Of a DNA stretch of 64,000 nt, positions 45,629 through 54,141 are shown piece after piece. Origin of the DNA: Nitrospirota bacterium (GTDB taxonomy: Bacteria > Nitrospirota > Thermodesulfovibrionia > UBA6902 > DSMQ01). Each line of letters begins with the position of its first letter. Within the stretch, counting starts at the first letter, position 1. The stretch covers positions 1-64,000 of the forward strand of contig JACQXB010000009.1 of assembly GCA_016208965.1 (NCBI GenBank). The letters run 5' to 3'. A program made the position numbers and the translations under genes. The notes beneath the pieces are model-generated. The model was given only the letters and a program-made list of their open reading frames with translations, did not search any database and was not told where the DNA came from.

Positions 45629-46144
45629 ATGTTGAATAACAAAAAGGTCAAAGACTTAATGGTTTCTATTTCAGATTATCCGCATATGAAACAAGATGAT
45701 TCTGTAAAAGATGCTTTCTTTATCCTAAGAAAAAATTTTAAAGAAGGCAGAGGTTACCGCAGTATCCTTGTGTTAAATGAAGAAAATCAATTAAGGGGAT
45801 TATTGTCAATGAGAGATTTGATTAGGGCAGTAGAACCGCGATTCTTAAAAATGTCACAGCCGCCTTCTTATCAGGGGCCTACTCAGGAATATCCTGCCTT
45901 AACCCTCATCTGGCAGGAGTTATTCTCTAAGGAGTGTAAGGAGGAAGCCAGAAAACCAGTTAAAGACATTATGACCCCTGTTAAACCTGCTGTTACACCT
46001 GATGATCCGATAGCTAAGGTTGTATATTTAATGGTAGAAACTAATTCCCGTGTTATTCCTGTAATTGATAATGATAAGGTGGTAGGGGTTGTCCGCCTTG
46101 TAGATGTTTTTAATGAAATCGCCAGTGTAGTTCTTGAAGATTAA
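45629..46144 (+). CDS. CBS-domain pair protein
   Basis: 171 residues from the ATG behind AAAGGAGGAGG. It has two CBS motifs: DLMVSISDYPHMKQDDSVKD with LVLNEENQLRGLLSMRDLI, and DIMTPVKPAVTPDDPIAKV with VIDNDKVVGVVRLVDVF. Such pairs bind adenosine nucleotides and regulate transporters or enzymes. Its place directly before the SLC13 permease suggests control of that transporter by energy charge. Confidence 0.9.
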   Translation: MLNNKKVKDLMVSISDYPHMKQDDSVKDAFFILRKNFKEGRGYRSILVLNEENQLRGLLSMRDLIRAVEPRFLKMSQPPSYQGPTQEYPALTLIWQELFSKECKEEARKPVKDIMTPVKPAVTPDDPIAKVVYLMVETNSRVIPVIDNDKVVGVVRLVDVFNEIASVVLED

Positions 46145-46173
46145 ATCTAAGTTAATACTACGGAGGGGTGACA

Positions 46174-46404
46174 ATGACAAATGAAGCAGGACAAAAGGAG
46201 GTACACATGACTCCTGAAAAATCTAAGTTTGACTGGAAACGAGTATTTTTTATCTTACTGGGATTGGCATTATTCTTTTGGATTTATTTTATGCCGCAGT
46301 GGAAGGACGCTGTTGACCCTACCGGGAAAGCGTTTCCTTTATCACCGGAGGGAAAGGGAGCAATTGCCCTATTTTTGATGGGCAGGCATCTGGTGGGTAT
46401 TTGA
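46174..46404 (+). CDS. SLC13/DASS-type anion permease, N-terminal part before a frameshift
   Basis: 76 residues from the ATG following GGAGGGG: a charged N-terminus, one helix (VFFILLGLALFFWIYF) and FPLSPEGKGAIALFLMG, after which the frame ends. One extra G at about 46380 shifts the frame; in the alternative frame AGIWWVFEVVPIGVTSLA restores the expected SLC13 sequence joined to the next entry. It is either a real inactivating lesion or a sequencing error. Confidence 0.8.
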   Translation: MTNEAGQKEVHMTPEKSKFDWKRVFFILLGLALFFWIYFMPQWKDAVDPTGKAFPLSPEGKGAIALFLMGRHLVGI

Positions 46405-46408
46405 GGTT

Positions 46409-47668
46409 GTGCCTATTGGCGTTACATCTCTTGCCATAGGCGTTTTTCAGGCACTGTTCAGCATCCGTTCTGCAAAGGATGCATTTAAAGACTTTATGGA
46501 CCCTTCTGTTATGTTTATATTTGGCTCTGTGATTGTGGGGCTGGCATTTACAAAAACAGGTCTCACAAAACGTATTGCTTATAAGATGCTGGAAGTCGTA
46601 GGGGAAAAGACAAGCATGATTATGTTAGGGGCGCTTGTCGTTACCGCAGGACTTGCCCATTTTATGGCGCATACAGCAGCAGCAGCAGCTACAGTATTCC
46701 CTATACTTTTGGCAATTAATGCCCTCTATGGAGAAGGTGATAAACCCACAAAATTCGGTCGGTCACTCTTTATAGGTATGGCTTATGCAGCAGGTGCAGG
46801 TAGTATTGTAACAATTCTCGGCTCTGCCCGTGCACTAGCAGCAGCCGGTATGTTTAAAGAATTCACAGGGGCAGATATAAGCTTTTTTGAACTGACCAAA
46901 TATATGTTCCCAATAGGATGGGGAATGGTTTTCCTTATATGGGTGATATTAATGTTTCTCTCCAGACCTGAAAAAAAGGTAATCCCCGGTTTAAAAGATA
47001 AGGTGAAACAGCTTTCAAAACAGCTTGGGCCACTTACAAGAGATGAGAAATTTGTTATTGTTTGTGTAATCGGAGTGGTTATCACCATGTCCCTGCAATC
47101 CGTTATTCCGGTATTAAAGGCGCAGGACAGGTCAGCCATTATGCTTGTATCAACGCTTTTGTTCTTTTTATTCAGGGTACTAACAGTCAAAGAGCTTGAA
47201 GATATACCATGGAACATCATCCTTCTCTTTAGCGGTGCAATGAGCATAGGTTTCTGTTTATGGAAAACAGGCGCTGCACAGTGGATGGCTGTTAATTGGC
47301 TCATCATATTTCAAAAGGCACATTGGCTTGTATTTGTCCTGAGCATCGCAACATTCGTATTGCTTATGACCAATTTCATAATGAACGTTGCAGCGATAGC
47401 GATATCTCTGCCCGTCTCTCTCGTTATAGCTAAATATCTTGGTGTCTCGCCTGAGGTTGTTTTATACGCATCACTGGTAACAGCAGGAATGCCCTTCTTG
47501 CTATTAATTGGCGCTGCACCAAACGCCATTGCTTATGAGTCTAAACAATTTACCACTGGACAGTTTTTTGGCTATGGCATACCAAGTAGTGTGATTTTGA
47601 TTATTGTTCTTGGAATAGCGATACTGACAATTTGGCCGCTGACGGGGATGCCGATATTGATTAAGTGA
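46409..47668 (+). CDS. SLC13/DASS-type sodium:anion permease, main part
   Basis: 419 residues with about ten membrane segments: GSVIVGLAFTKTGLTKRIAY, HFMAHTAAAAATVFPILLA and the late motif TNFIMNVAAIAISLPVSLVI, followed by GAAPNAIAYESKQF. These are hallmark SLC13 loops (the TAAA and NAI sodium/anion sites). Substrates in the family are dicarboxylates, sulfate, phosphate and possibly bicarbonate-like anions. With the upstream piece it forms one gene interrupted by a +1 frameshift. Confidence 0.88.
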   Translation: MPIGVTSLAIGVFQALFSIRSAKDAFKDFMDPSVMFIFGSVIVGLAFTKTGLTKRIAYKMLEVVGEKTSMIMLGALVVTAGLAHFMAHTAAAAATVFPILLAINALYGEGDKPTKFGRSLFIGMAYAAGAGSIVTILGSARALAAAGMFKEFTGADISFFELTKYMFPIGWGMVFLIWVILMFLSRPEKKVIPGLKDKVKQLSKQLGPLTRDEKFVIVCVIGVVITMSLQSVIPVLKAQDRSAIMLVSTLLFFLFRVLTVKELEDIPWNIILLFSGAMSIGFCLWKTGAAQWMAVNWLIIFQKAHWLVFVLSIATFVLLMTNFIMNVAAIAISLPVSLVIAKYLGVSPEVVLYASLVTAGMPFLLLIGAAPNAIAYESKQFTTGQFFGYGIPSSVILIIVLGIAILTIWPLTGMPILIK

Positions 47669-47710
47669 ATAGTCGTTAGTGAACAGTGAACAGTGACGCA
47701 CTCATAAAAA

Positions 47711-47856
47711 GTCGTCATTCCCGCCCCGTATCAAAGTACGGGATAAACTCCGGCGGGAATCCAGACGCCGTCCCTGTGAAAACAGGGAGCTATATAAGGA
47801 ATTGGATTCCCGTTTACACGGGAAACCCTGGATTCCCATTTTCATGGGAATGACAG
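47711..47856. repeat. dRS3-like palindromic repeats (ATTCCC...GGGAAT)
   Basis: Nested GTCATTCCC / GGGAATGAC ends with inner GGATTCCC pairs make a 146-bp composite of several stem-loops. It fills the gap before the carbonic-anhydrase-like gene. Relatives occur at 52090-52167 and 57185-57250. Confidence 0.85.
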
Positions 47857-47905
47857 AAAAGCGGTTTTTCAGAGTTTTTACGAGACCGTGAATAGTGGAG
47901 ATTAA

Positions 47906-48622
47906 ATGGTATTTGAATATATATTGAAAAGATATTTCGACAGAGTCTACACCGAAGCTGACTTTGTAAAAAGGACATCCGAGGCATTAAGTAAATTAGG
48001 GTTTAATGCTGATAACAGCATTGCCTCTGTCTGTATCTGCAGGGATGAGATTTCTCAAGCCATGCCGGCTCTTATTGATGTATGGGGGGAGGCGTTTAAT
48101 CTTTCAAGCCTTGCCGGGATGTTCTTTGCCGGGCAGACCGGACTGGCTGCTGCAATGCACCATTCTCCAATTGCTGACGGGAAGGAAAGATATGTCTTTT
48201 ATGCTGTGCCTCATATAGCAATTGATGCCGAAGGACATTTGGGTGCCTGTAAACGAACAGGTAGAAAAGAGGAATCTACAGCCTGCGGAGCCCTCAACGC
48301 CTTTCAAAAGGAACTATCTCAGGGCAAACTGAATCTCTCAATGGATGAGATAGACATTGAGCAGAGTCTTCTTAAAAGACGGCTATTAAGGGAAATCCCC
48401 TATGGCCATGTCCCTGACCTTCTTGAACTGACAAAGATAACTCAAAAAGTTGTTCAGAAGGATATAGAGTATGCCCTTAACACAATAGTTGACAGGAGGA
48501 AGAGTGATTATGCGGTGATCTCAGGCATCCAGATACATGGGCCGGAGCGCAATTATGTCTGGGTTGTCTCCTGTTATGCTGTTGTGAATGAAGTGATGGA
48601 GAAAATAGTATTTAGTGAATAG
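47906..48622 (+). CDS. LCIB/LCIC-type (beta-related) carbonic anhydrase-like protein
   Basis: 238 residues. GFNADNSIASVCICRDEIS has the Cys-Arg-Asp core (C45, R46, D47), followed by WGEAFNLSSLAGMFFAGQTG, GKERYVFYAVPHIAID (H103) and STACGALNAF (C127). The Cys-His-Cys metal set and these blocks match the LCIB family, known in algae for CO2 concentration; some bacterial homologues are active carbonic anhydrases. It is cytoplasmic. It lies between an SLC13-type permease and an NhaD antiporter, so it may supply or trap bicarbonate. Confidence 0.8.
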   Translation: MVFEYILKRYFDRVYTEADFVKRTSEALSKLGFNADNSIASVCICRDEISQAMPALIDVWGEAFNLSSLAGMFFAGQTGLAAAMHHSPIADGKERYVFYAVPHIAIDAEGHLGACKRTGRKEESTACGALNAFQKELSQGKLNLSMDEIDIEQSLLKRRLLREIPYGHVPDLLELTKITQKVVQKDIEYALNTIVDRRKSDYAVISGIQIHGPERNYVWVVSCYAVVNEVMEKIVFSE

Positions 48623-48695
48623 TGAATAGTATTTAGTATTTAGTAAAAAACAATTTACTTCTCCTGCTATTCACTAACGACTATTCACTATAAAA
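48606..48695. repeat. Facing GTGAATA heptamer arrays
   Basis: GTGAATA and ATTTAGT units on the left face TATTCACTA units on the right, making an inverted structure in the gap between the carbonic-anhydrase-like gene and nhaD. Confidence 0.75.
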
Positions 48696-48711
48696 AAGGA
48701 GGACTTAACCT

Positions 48712-50001
48712 ATGATGACCATGGTCGCAGTTGTTTTTGTGTTAGCCTACACAATGATAGCTCTGGAGCACCCCATCAAAATCAACAAGTCCGCCACAGC
48801 CCTGCTCGCCACGGGACTGATGTGGACACTTTACTCCTTTGCAAGCCCTCTCGGTGTTGAAGGCGTAATCCACCAGCTTACTGAAAAATTGGCTGAAACA
48901 GCGGCCATCGTATTCTTCCTTATCTGCGCTATGACCATCGTAGAAGTGACCGACTCACACGGCGGTTTTGAGGTCATCACCTCACGCATCAAGGCTACAA
49001 AACTGATAAGCCTACTCTGGATAATCGGCTTCATCACCTTCTACCTGTCTTCAATCCTCGACAATATGACCACCACAATCGTGATGGTAGCTTTAATGAA
49101 GCGGTTGCTTAAAGACCATAAACAACGTCTCTTTTTCGCAGGCATTATTGTTATTGCCGCCAATGCCGGCGGCGCATGGAGCCCAATCGGCGATGTGACT
49201 ACTACCATGCTCTGGATAGGCGGACAGATCACGACGGCAAATATCATTAAGGGGGTCTGGATTGCTTCTACGATTAATTTATTGGTTCCTCTTATCATAG
49301 CCACTGTTTTCTTTAAGTTCCTTAAGGGCGACGTTGTGCCTCCGGACAAAGTTAAAAATGGCGTCACCAACACCTCGCAGTTTGAAAAAAACCTCATGTT
49401 CTTTATGGGCATGGGTTCTTTAATCTTTGTTCCGATATTCAAGGCAGTTACGCATCTGCCCCCATACCTCGGCATTTTATTTGCCCTCGGTGTGCTTTGG
49501 ATGGTTGGTAATATCCTGCATCGCAACAAGCCTGCGGACGAGAAGGAACACCTCACTCTGACCAAAGCGCTCAGGCGTATTGATATGGCATCAGTGGTCT
49601 TCTTTATCGGTATCCTGCTTGCCGTGGCTACCCTGTCTGCAAATGGCATGCTCCCTGCATTGGCTAAGTGGCTCGATATTAAGCTCGGAAACCAAGCTCT
49701 GATCGTAATTATCATTGGTCTTGTTTCCGCCATCGTGGATAATATTCCTTTGGTGGCTGCTTCTATGGGCATGTATCCGCTTTCCCAATTCCCTACAGAC
49801 TCCTTTCTTTGGGAGTTCATGGCATACTGCGCAGGCACCGGTGGTTCAATCCTGATAATCGGTTCTGCTGCGGGCGTGGCTGCCATGGGGCTTGAAAAGA
49901 TAGAGTTCTTCTGGTATGCCAGGCGCATTGGGCCGCTTGCCTTTGCCGGGTATTTTGCCGGTGTGGCGGCATACATCATTCAGTACAATCTGCTGCACTG
50001 A
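48712..50001 (+). CDS. nhaD: NhaD-type Na+/H+ antiporter
   Basis: 429 residues with about eleven helices. ALEHPIKINKSATALLATGL near the start, FYLSSILDNMTTTIVMVALM, NAGGAWSPIGDVTTTMLWIG and VSAIVDNIPLVAASMGMY are NhaD signatures. It exports sodium in exchange for protons. Following an SLC13-type sodium symporter and a carbonic-anhydrase-like protein, it may recycle the imported sodium. Confidence 0.94.
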   Translation: MMTMVAVVFVLAYTMIALEHPIKINKSATALLATGLMWTLYSFASPLGVEGVIHQLTEKLAETAAIVFFLICAMTIVEVTDSHGGFEVITSRIKATKLISLLWIIGFITFYLSSILDNMTTTIVMVALMKRLLKDHKQRLFFAGIIVIAANAGGAWSPIGDVTTTMLWIGGQITTANIIKGVWIASTINLLVPLIIATVFFKFLKGDVVPPDKVKNGVTNTSQFEKNLMFFMGMGSLIFVPIFKAVTHLPPYLGILFALGVLWMVGNILHRNKPADEKEHLTLTKALRRIDMASVVFFIGILLAVATLSANGMLPALAKWLDIKLGNQALIVIIIGLVSAIVDNIPLVAASMGMYPLSQFPTDSFLWEFMAYCAGTGGSILIIGSAAGVAAMGLEKIEFFWYARRIGPLAFAGYFAGVAAYIIQYNLLH

Positions 50002-50036
50002 CAGTAAAAACTAAGGGAGTATGAAAATATTATCAA

Positions 50037-50151
50037 TAAAATCCCTCCTTCCCTCCCTTTGCTAAAGGGAGGATATGTTTTTCCCCTCTATTAAGAGGGG
50101 ATTAAGGGGTGTGTTACCCCTCTTTTCCAAAGAGGAGTAAGGGGAGATTTT
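50037..50151. mobile_element. Intergenic CCCCTC/GAGGGG palindromic element
   Basis: AAAATCCCTCC opens and GGGGAGATTTT closes a series of inverted CCTCCCTTT / AAAGGGAGG and CCCCTC / GAGGGG units. It is a relative of the element that inserted in hemG at 56988-57072. A degenerate MITE-like end (GTATTTTCGGGTCAAT) follows near 50162. Confidence 0.65.
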
Positions 50152-50286
50152 CTAAGAAAGTGTATTTTCGGGTCAATCACAAGGAACCAATAACATAGAA
50201 TTTAAGAAACGCAACACCATGAGTCATGGCGCTATTTAATTAACACTTGAGAAAAAACACCCCGAACTATTAAACTTTAGCCGGAT

Positions 50287-51753
50287 ATGAAAATACGCGA
50301 AAAACTTCTCCTTGCCTTTGGGTTTTATATGTTTCTTGCCGTATTGGGAGGGCTTTTCACATATAATGAACTGCGTACAATTACAAAAAGATTAATCTTT
50401 GTTGAAATAGCGGATGATATAACCAACACCTTCCTTGAGGTAAGAAGACATGAAAAAAATTTCCTGCTGTTTAAGGATAAAGACAGCCTGCCAGAGCTTA
50501 AAAACAATCTTGGGATATTTAAAAAGAATATAGATAGCATTGAGATTGAAATAGTAAAGGAATTAGGTAGAAGTAACTATGAGATGATGAAAAAGGCAAT
50601 AGCTGAATATGAACATATGGTTAATAAAGTAGCAGAAGACTTCAAACTGCAGGATTCTATAGATACAATGAGGCTAAGGGCCCGGGAAATACAGTCTTTT
50701 ACCGAGACCTTTTCAAAGAAAGAAAGAGCAGATATAAACAAAAGGCTAAAATTGTCCTTCAACCTGCTTTCATTTGCACTTCTAACAGTTATAATACTGG
50801 GTGCAATTGTAAATATAAAACTTGCAAGGGGTATCGCAACACCGATAAGAAGGCTTGAAGAAATAACTAAAAAAATCGCAGCAGGAGACTTCTCGGTGCG
50901 TATTGAGATTAAGGGAAAGGATGAGATTGCATCTTTAGAGTCATCAGTTAATATAATGGAGGACAGGCTTCAGGATACAATGAGGGCTTTTGAATTTGCA
51001 ATAGAAAGACTGCACGAGAAACAGGCACAACTTGTGGAGACTGAAAAACTTGCCACTCTTGGAAAATTTGCTGCGGGTGTAGCACATGAAATCAATAATC
51101 CCCTTGCCATAATAAATGAAAAGGCAGGTCTAATAAAAGATGTTATTGAATTATCTGCTGACTTTCCGAATAGAGATAAATTTTTAAATATACTTAATTC
51201 AATCTCTGATAGTGTAAATCGCTGCCGGGTTATTACACATCGGATACTTGGATTTGCAAGGAAAACAGATGTTGCCACAGAGACCATTAACCTGAATAAT
51301 CTTATCGGAGAGGTTCTGGAATTCATAGAAAAAGAACTTTTGTTTAAAAGTATTCACCTTGAAATAAATTTAGCGGAAAATCTTCCGGAATTAGAGGGTG
51401 ACACAGTCCAGCTTGAACAGGTATTTCTGAACATCATAAAAAACGCAATTGACGCAGTGGAAAAAGGAGGGTTAATTAAAATTTCCACTAATATTAAAAA
51501 TGAAAATACTGTCAGGGCATTTATTGAAGACAATGGACATGGGATACCGGAGGGAATACTGAAGCATATCTTTGAACCTTTCTTTACAACTAAGGTGAGA
51601 GGAAAAGGAACAGGGCTCGGTCTTTCAATAACATACGGTATTATAAAACGGTTAGGCGGAGATATACTTGTCAAAAGCGAGGTAAATAAGGGGACGACTT
51701 TTACTGTGGAGATACCGGTAAAATCTGACCTGCCCAAAGAGGTTAATATATGA
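50287..51753 (+). CDS. Sensor histidine kinase (HAMP, HisKA, HATPase)
   Basis: 488 residues. First helix at residues 7-24, a four-helix extracytoplasmic region, second helix (LSFALLTVIILGAIVNIKL), HAMP, H-box AAGVAHEINNPLAIINEK, and HATPase boxes DNGHGIPEGI and GTGLGLSITYGI. It resembles the kinase at 39670-41094 in layout. Its stop overlaps the start of a broken receiver gene by 4 bp. Confidence 0.93.
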   Translation: MKIREKLLLAFGFYMFLAVLGGLFTYNELRTITKRLIFVEIADDITNTFLEVRRHEKNFLLFKDKDSLPELKNNLGIFKKNIDSIEIEIVKELGRSNYEMMKKAIAEYEHMVNKVAEDFKLQDSIDTMRLRAREIQSFTETFSKKERADINKRLKLSFNLLSFALLTVIILGAIVNIKLARGIATPIRRLEEITKKIAAGDFSVRIEIKGKDEIASLESSVNIMEDRLQDTMRAFEFAIERLHEKQAQLVETEKLATLGKFAAGVAHEINNPLAIINEKAGLIKDVIELSADFPNRDKFLNILNSISDSVNRCRVITHRILGFARKTDVATETINLNNLIGEVLEFIEKELLFKSIHLEINLAENLPELEGDTVQLEQVFLNIIKNAIDAVEKGGLIKISTNIKNENTVRAFIEDNGHGIPEGILKHIFEPFFTTKVRGKGTGLGLSITYGIIKRLGGDILVKSEVNKGTTFTVEIPVKSDLPKEVNI

Positions 51754-52081
51754 CATCTGCAAAGATACTTATAGTAGATGACGAGGTGGAATTTGCATCC
51801 GTCCTTGCAGAACGACTTCAGCTGCGTGGTTATGATGCAAAGGCGGTATACTGCGCTGAAGATAGCTTTGCTATTGCCAAAAGCGACCCCCCTGATGTGA
51901 TATTGCTTGACCTAAAAATGCCGGGGATGAGCGGGATAGAAATACTCATGACCATGATTTGCTGGTTGCAAAAATCAAAGAAGCATTTATGGAAAAGGTT
52001 GAAAGGGCAATGACAGCAATTACATTTGCAGAAGAAGGAGATTTTAATACCGCACAGAAGATAATAAAAAAAGAGGAATAA
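51750..52081 (+). pseudogene. Response-regulator receiver disrupted by an internal deletion, with FAE-GEFETA tail
   Basis: The first 69 residues are a normal receiver (ILIVDDEVEFASVLAERL; D in VILLDLKMPGMSGIEIL). At about 51945 the sequence jumps to HDHDLLVAKIKEAFMEKVER in another frame, the usual end of a receiver. The tail MTAITFAEEGDFNTAQKIIK resembles the small proteins at 41.4-42.2 kb. About 40-50 residues including the conserved Lys region are missing. It is probably non-functional. Confidence 0.8.
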
Positions 52082-52089
52082 CCATCACC

Positions 52090-52167
52090 CTGTCATTCCC
52101 ACGAAAGTGGGAATCCAAAGGTTGTTATTTTAAAAAATATAGATTCCTGCTTTCGCAGGAATGACAG
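52090..52167. repeat. dRS3-like palindromic repeat
   Basis: CTGTCATTCC and GGAATGACAG form perfect outer ends, with inner ATTCCCAC/GTGGGAAT and ATTCCTGC/GCAGGAAT stems, in the gap between the two receiver genes. Confidence 0.85.
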
Positions 52168-52202
52168 TATTTAATCCGATTAACAAGAAGGAGGGTATTA
52201 AA

Positions 52203-52643
52203 ATGCCTGAAGAATTAAAAGCAAATGTTCTTATAGTGGATGATGAAGAGCAGTTTCTTAATGTATTTTCACAGAGGTTAAAAGGACGGGGTTTAACAAT
52301 TGACACTGCTGCAAGCGGTGAGGAAGCTATAAAACATGCAAAGGACAGGGATTTTGATGCGATAGTTCTGGACATGGTTATGCCAGGATTGGGCGGTATA
52401 GAGACCCTAAAGCGTCTGAGGACTGAGAACCCTGACCTCCAGATTATAATTCTTACAGGTTATGCAACAGTAGAAAAGGGTGTTGAGGCTATAAAGGAAG
52501 GCGCGGTGGATTTCATGGAGAAACCCGTGGATATTAATAAGTTAATGGAAAGGATTGGAGCGGCGAAACATAAAAGGGTTCTTCTTGTTGAGAAAAAGGC
52601 AGAAGAGCATGTGAAGAATATTTTACAAAGCAAAGGATGGTAG
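52203..52643 (+). CDS. Stand-alone response-regulator receiver
   Basis: 146 residues starting behind AAGGAGGG. VLIVDDEEQFLNVFSQRLKG, phospho-acceptor D57 in IVLDMVMPG, T in ILTGYATVEKG and K in MEKPVDI are all present. There is no output domain; a basic C-terminal helix follows. It probably receives phosphate from the kinase at 50287-51753 and acts by protein contact. Confidence 0.92.
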   Translation: MPEELKANVLIVDDEEQFLNVFSQRLKGRGLTIDTAASGEEAIKHAKDRDFDAIVLDMVMPGLGGIETLKRLRTENPDLQIIILTGYATVEKGVEAIKEGAVDFMEKPVDINKLMERIGAAKHKRVLLVEKKAEEHVKNILQSKGW

Positions 52644-52660
52644 AAGGGAGGCAATAAAAA

Positions 52661-53629
52661 ATGCAACGTGGTTTTCTTGTAGTAATACTCATTATCGCAA
52701 TGGCGGTTGGTTTTTTCGCTCAATTTTCTGGAATTGCCTATGCTGAAGAACAGGCAGTAGGGGCAGTTGCACAGGGTTCATCTACTCCATGGTGGGTATG
52801 GCCATTGGTCTTGTTCGTTGTAACATTTCTGCTTGGTATCGTGGCTGTCCTTGGCGGTGTTGGTGGAGGGGTTCTCTTTGTTCCGATTATAGGCGGGTTT
52901 TTCCCCTTTCATCTTGATTTTGTCAGGGGCGCTGGGCTTCTCGTTGCCCTTTCTGGTGCACTTGCAGCGGGTCCCGGACTGCTCAAAAAAGGCATGGCTG
53001 ATTTAAGATTGGCGCTGCCCCTTGCGCTTATTGCATCTTCATTTGCCATTGTTGGTGCAATGGTGGGACTTGCACTTCCAACAAAGATTGTTCAAACTGC
53101 ATTGGGAGCAACCATTTTAGGCATAGTTGCAATTATGCTGATGGCAAAGAAATCTGAGTATCCTGATGTAAAACAGGCTGATGCGCTCTCAACAGCATTA
53201 AGGATTAATGGTATTTACCACGAGGCATCAACAGGGCAGGATATTAACTGGAAGATACACAGGACGCCGCATGGCATTATAACATTCATTATAGTCGGCT
53301 TTATGGCTGGTATGTTTGGGCTCGGTGCAGGCTGGGCAAATGTGCCTGTATTGAACCTCATGATGGGGGCTCCTCTGAAGGTATCTGTGGCAACAAGTAA
53401 ATTTTTACTCTCAATCACTGACACATCTGCTGCCTGGATTTATGTCAATAACGGAGCAGTATTGCCCATGATGGTGGTTCCCTCAATAATCGGGATAATG
53501 CTGGGCTCCATCGTTGGCGTCAGGATACTCACAAAGACAAAACCGGCAGCAGTAAGATATATTGTTATCGTAATGCTTCTATTTGCAGGAGCACGGGCTT
53601 TGCTTAAAGGGCTGGGGATATGGAACTAA
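52661..53629 (+). CDS. TauE/SafE-family exporter with an N-terminal signal-like helix
   Basis: 322 residues. After an N-terminal hydrophobic segment ending AYAEEQA, the family motifs LGGVGGGVLFVPIIGGFFPF and FGLGAGWANVPVLNLMMGAP are seen, with about eight helices. It is a probable sulfite or sulfur-anion exporter. It is followed by a DUF1634-like membrane protein, a common partner. Confidence 0.88.
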   Translation: MQRGFLVVILIIAMAVGFFAQFSGIAYAEEQAVGAVAQGSSTPWWVWPLVLFVVTFLLGIVAVLGGVGGGVLFVPIIGGFFPFHLDFVRGAGLLVALSGALAAGPGLLKKGMADLRLALPLALIASSFAIVGAMVGLALPTKIVQTALGATILGIVAIMLMAKKSEYPDVKQADALSTALRINGIYHEASTGQDINWKIHRTPHGIITFIIVGFMAGMFGLGAGWANVPVLNLMMGAPLKVSVATSKFLLSITDTSAAWIYVNNGAVLPMMVVPSIIGIMLGSIVGVRILTKTKPAAVRYIVIVMLLFAGARALLKGLGIWN

Positions 53630-53644
53630 AAACCAGTTTAAAGG

Positions 53645-53705
53645 TTGAATAGTTGAAAAGTTAAACGTTAAAAACATTCAACATGCAACCTTCAACTTTT
53701 CAACT
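53645..53705. repeat. Facing GTTGAAAA / CTTTTCAAC repeats
   Basis: AGTTGAA heptamers face CAACTTTTCAACT units in the gap between the TauE gene and its partner. Confidence 0.65.
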
Positions 53706-53724
53706 AATGATAAGGGGGAATCTT

Positions 53725-54141
53725 ATGGATAAAAAATTAAAGGCAACTGAGGAACAGATTGCATATGCAAAGATACTTGATATGGGCATGAAGCTTGGAT
53801 TGATTGCAATTGTTATTACATTCATTGTGTATTTAACGGGCATCCTTACACCCTATATACCTGTGAATGACCTTTCTAAATACTGGGGATTATCTGTACA
53901 TGAATACCTTAAGGCTGCAAATATTCATCCGGGCTGGGCATGGATTGGAATGCTCGGCAAAGGAGATTTCCTTAATTTTATCAGCATAGCCTTTCTTGCA
54001 GGTGTTACTGTAATCTGCTATATTGCGATTATCCCGATATTTTTCAGAAAAAAAGATACAGTATACGGCGTTATCGCAATCCTTGAGGTTCTGGTGTTGG
54101 TGCTTGCAGCATCGGGGATACTAAAGAGCGGAGGGCATTAA
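53725..54141 (+). CDS. DUF1634-like membrane protein, partner of TauE/SafE
   Basis: The start at 53725 follows AAGGGGGA. 138 residues with helices at about 20-40, 80-105 and 110-132; the segment ILDMGMKLGLIAIVITFIVY is typical. Its role is unknown, but the gene type recurs next to TauE/SafE exporters. Its 3' end overlaps that of the convergent abiEi by 4 bp. Confidence 0.75.
   Translation: MDKKLKATEEQIAYAKILDMGMKLGLIAIVITFIVYLTGILTPYIPVNDLSKYWGLSVHEYLKAANIHPGWAWIGMLGKGDFLNFISIAFLAGVTVICYIAIIPIFFRKKDTVYGVIAILEVLVLVLAASGILKSGGH

Noticed and set aside
47711..47856. Palindromes as a phage or plasmid attachment site
   Set aside because: The same ATTCCC/GGGAAT structures recur at 52090-52167 and 57185-57250 and match common dispersed repeats; no integrase is nearby.
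52161..52202. Upstream start for the receiver at 52203
   Set aside because: The extra codons fall in a palindromic repeat, and the Met at 52203 has an AAGGAGGG site.
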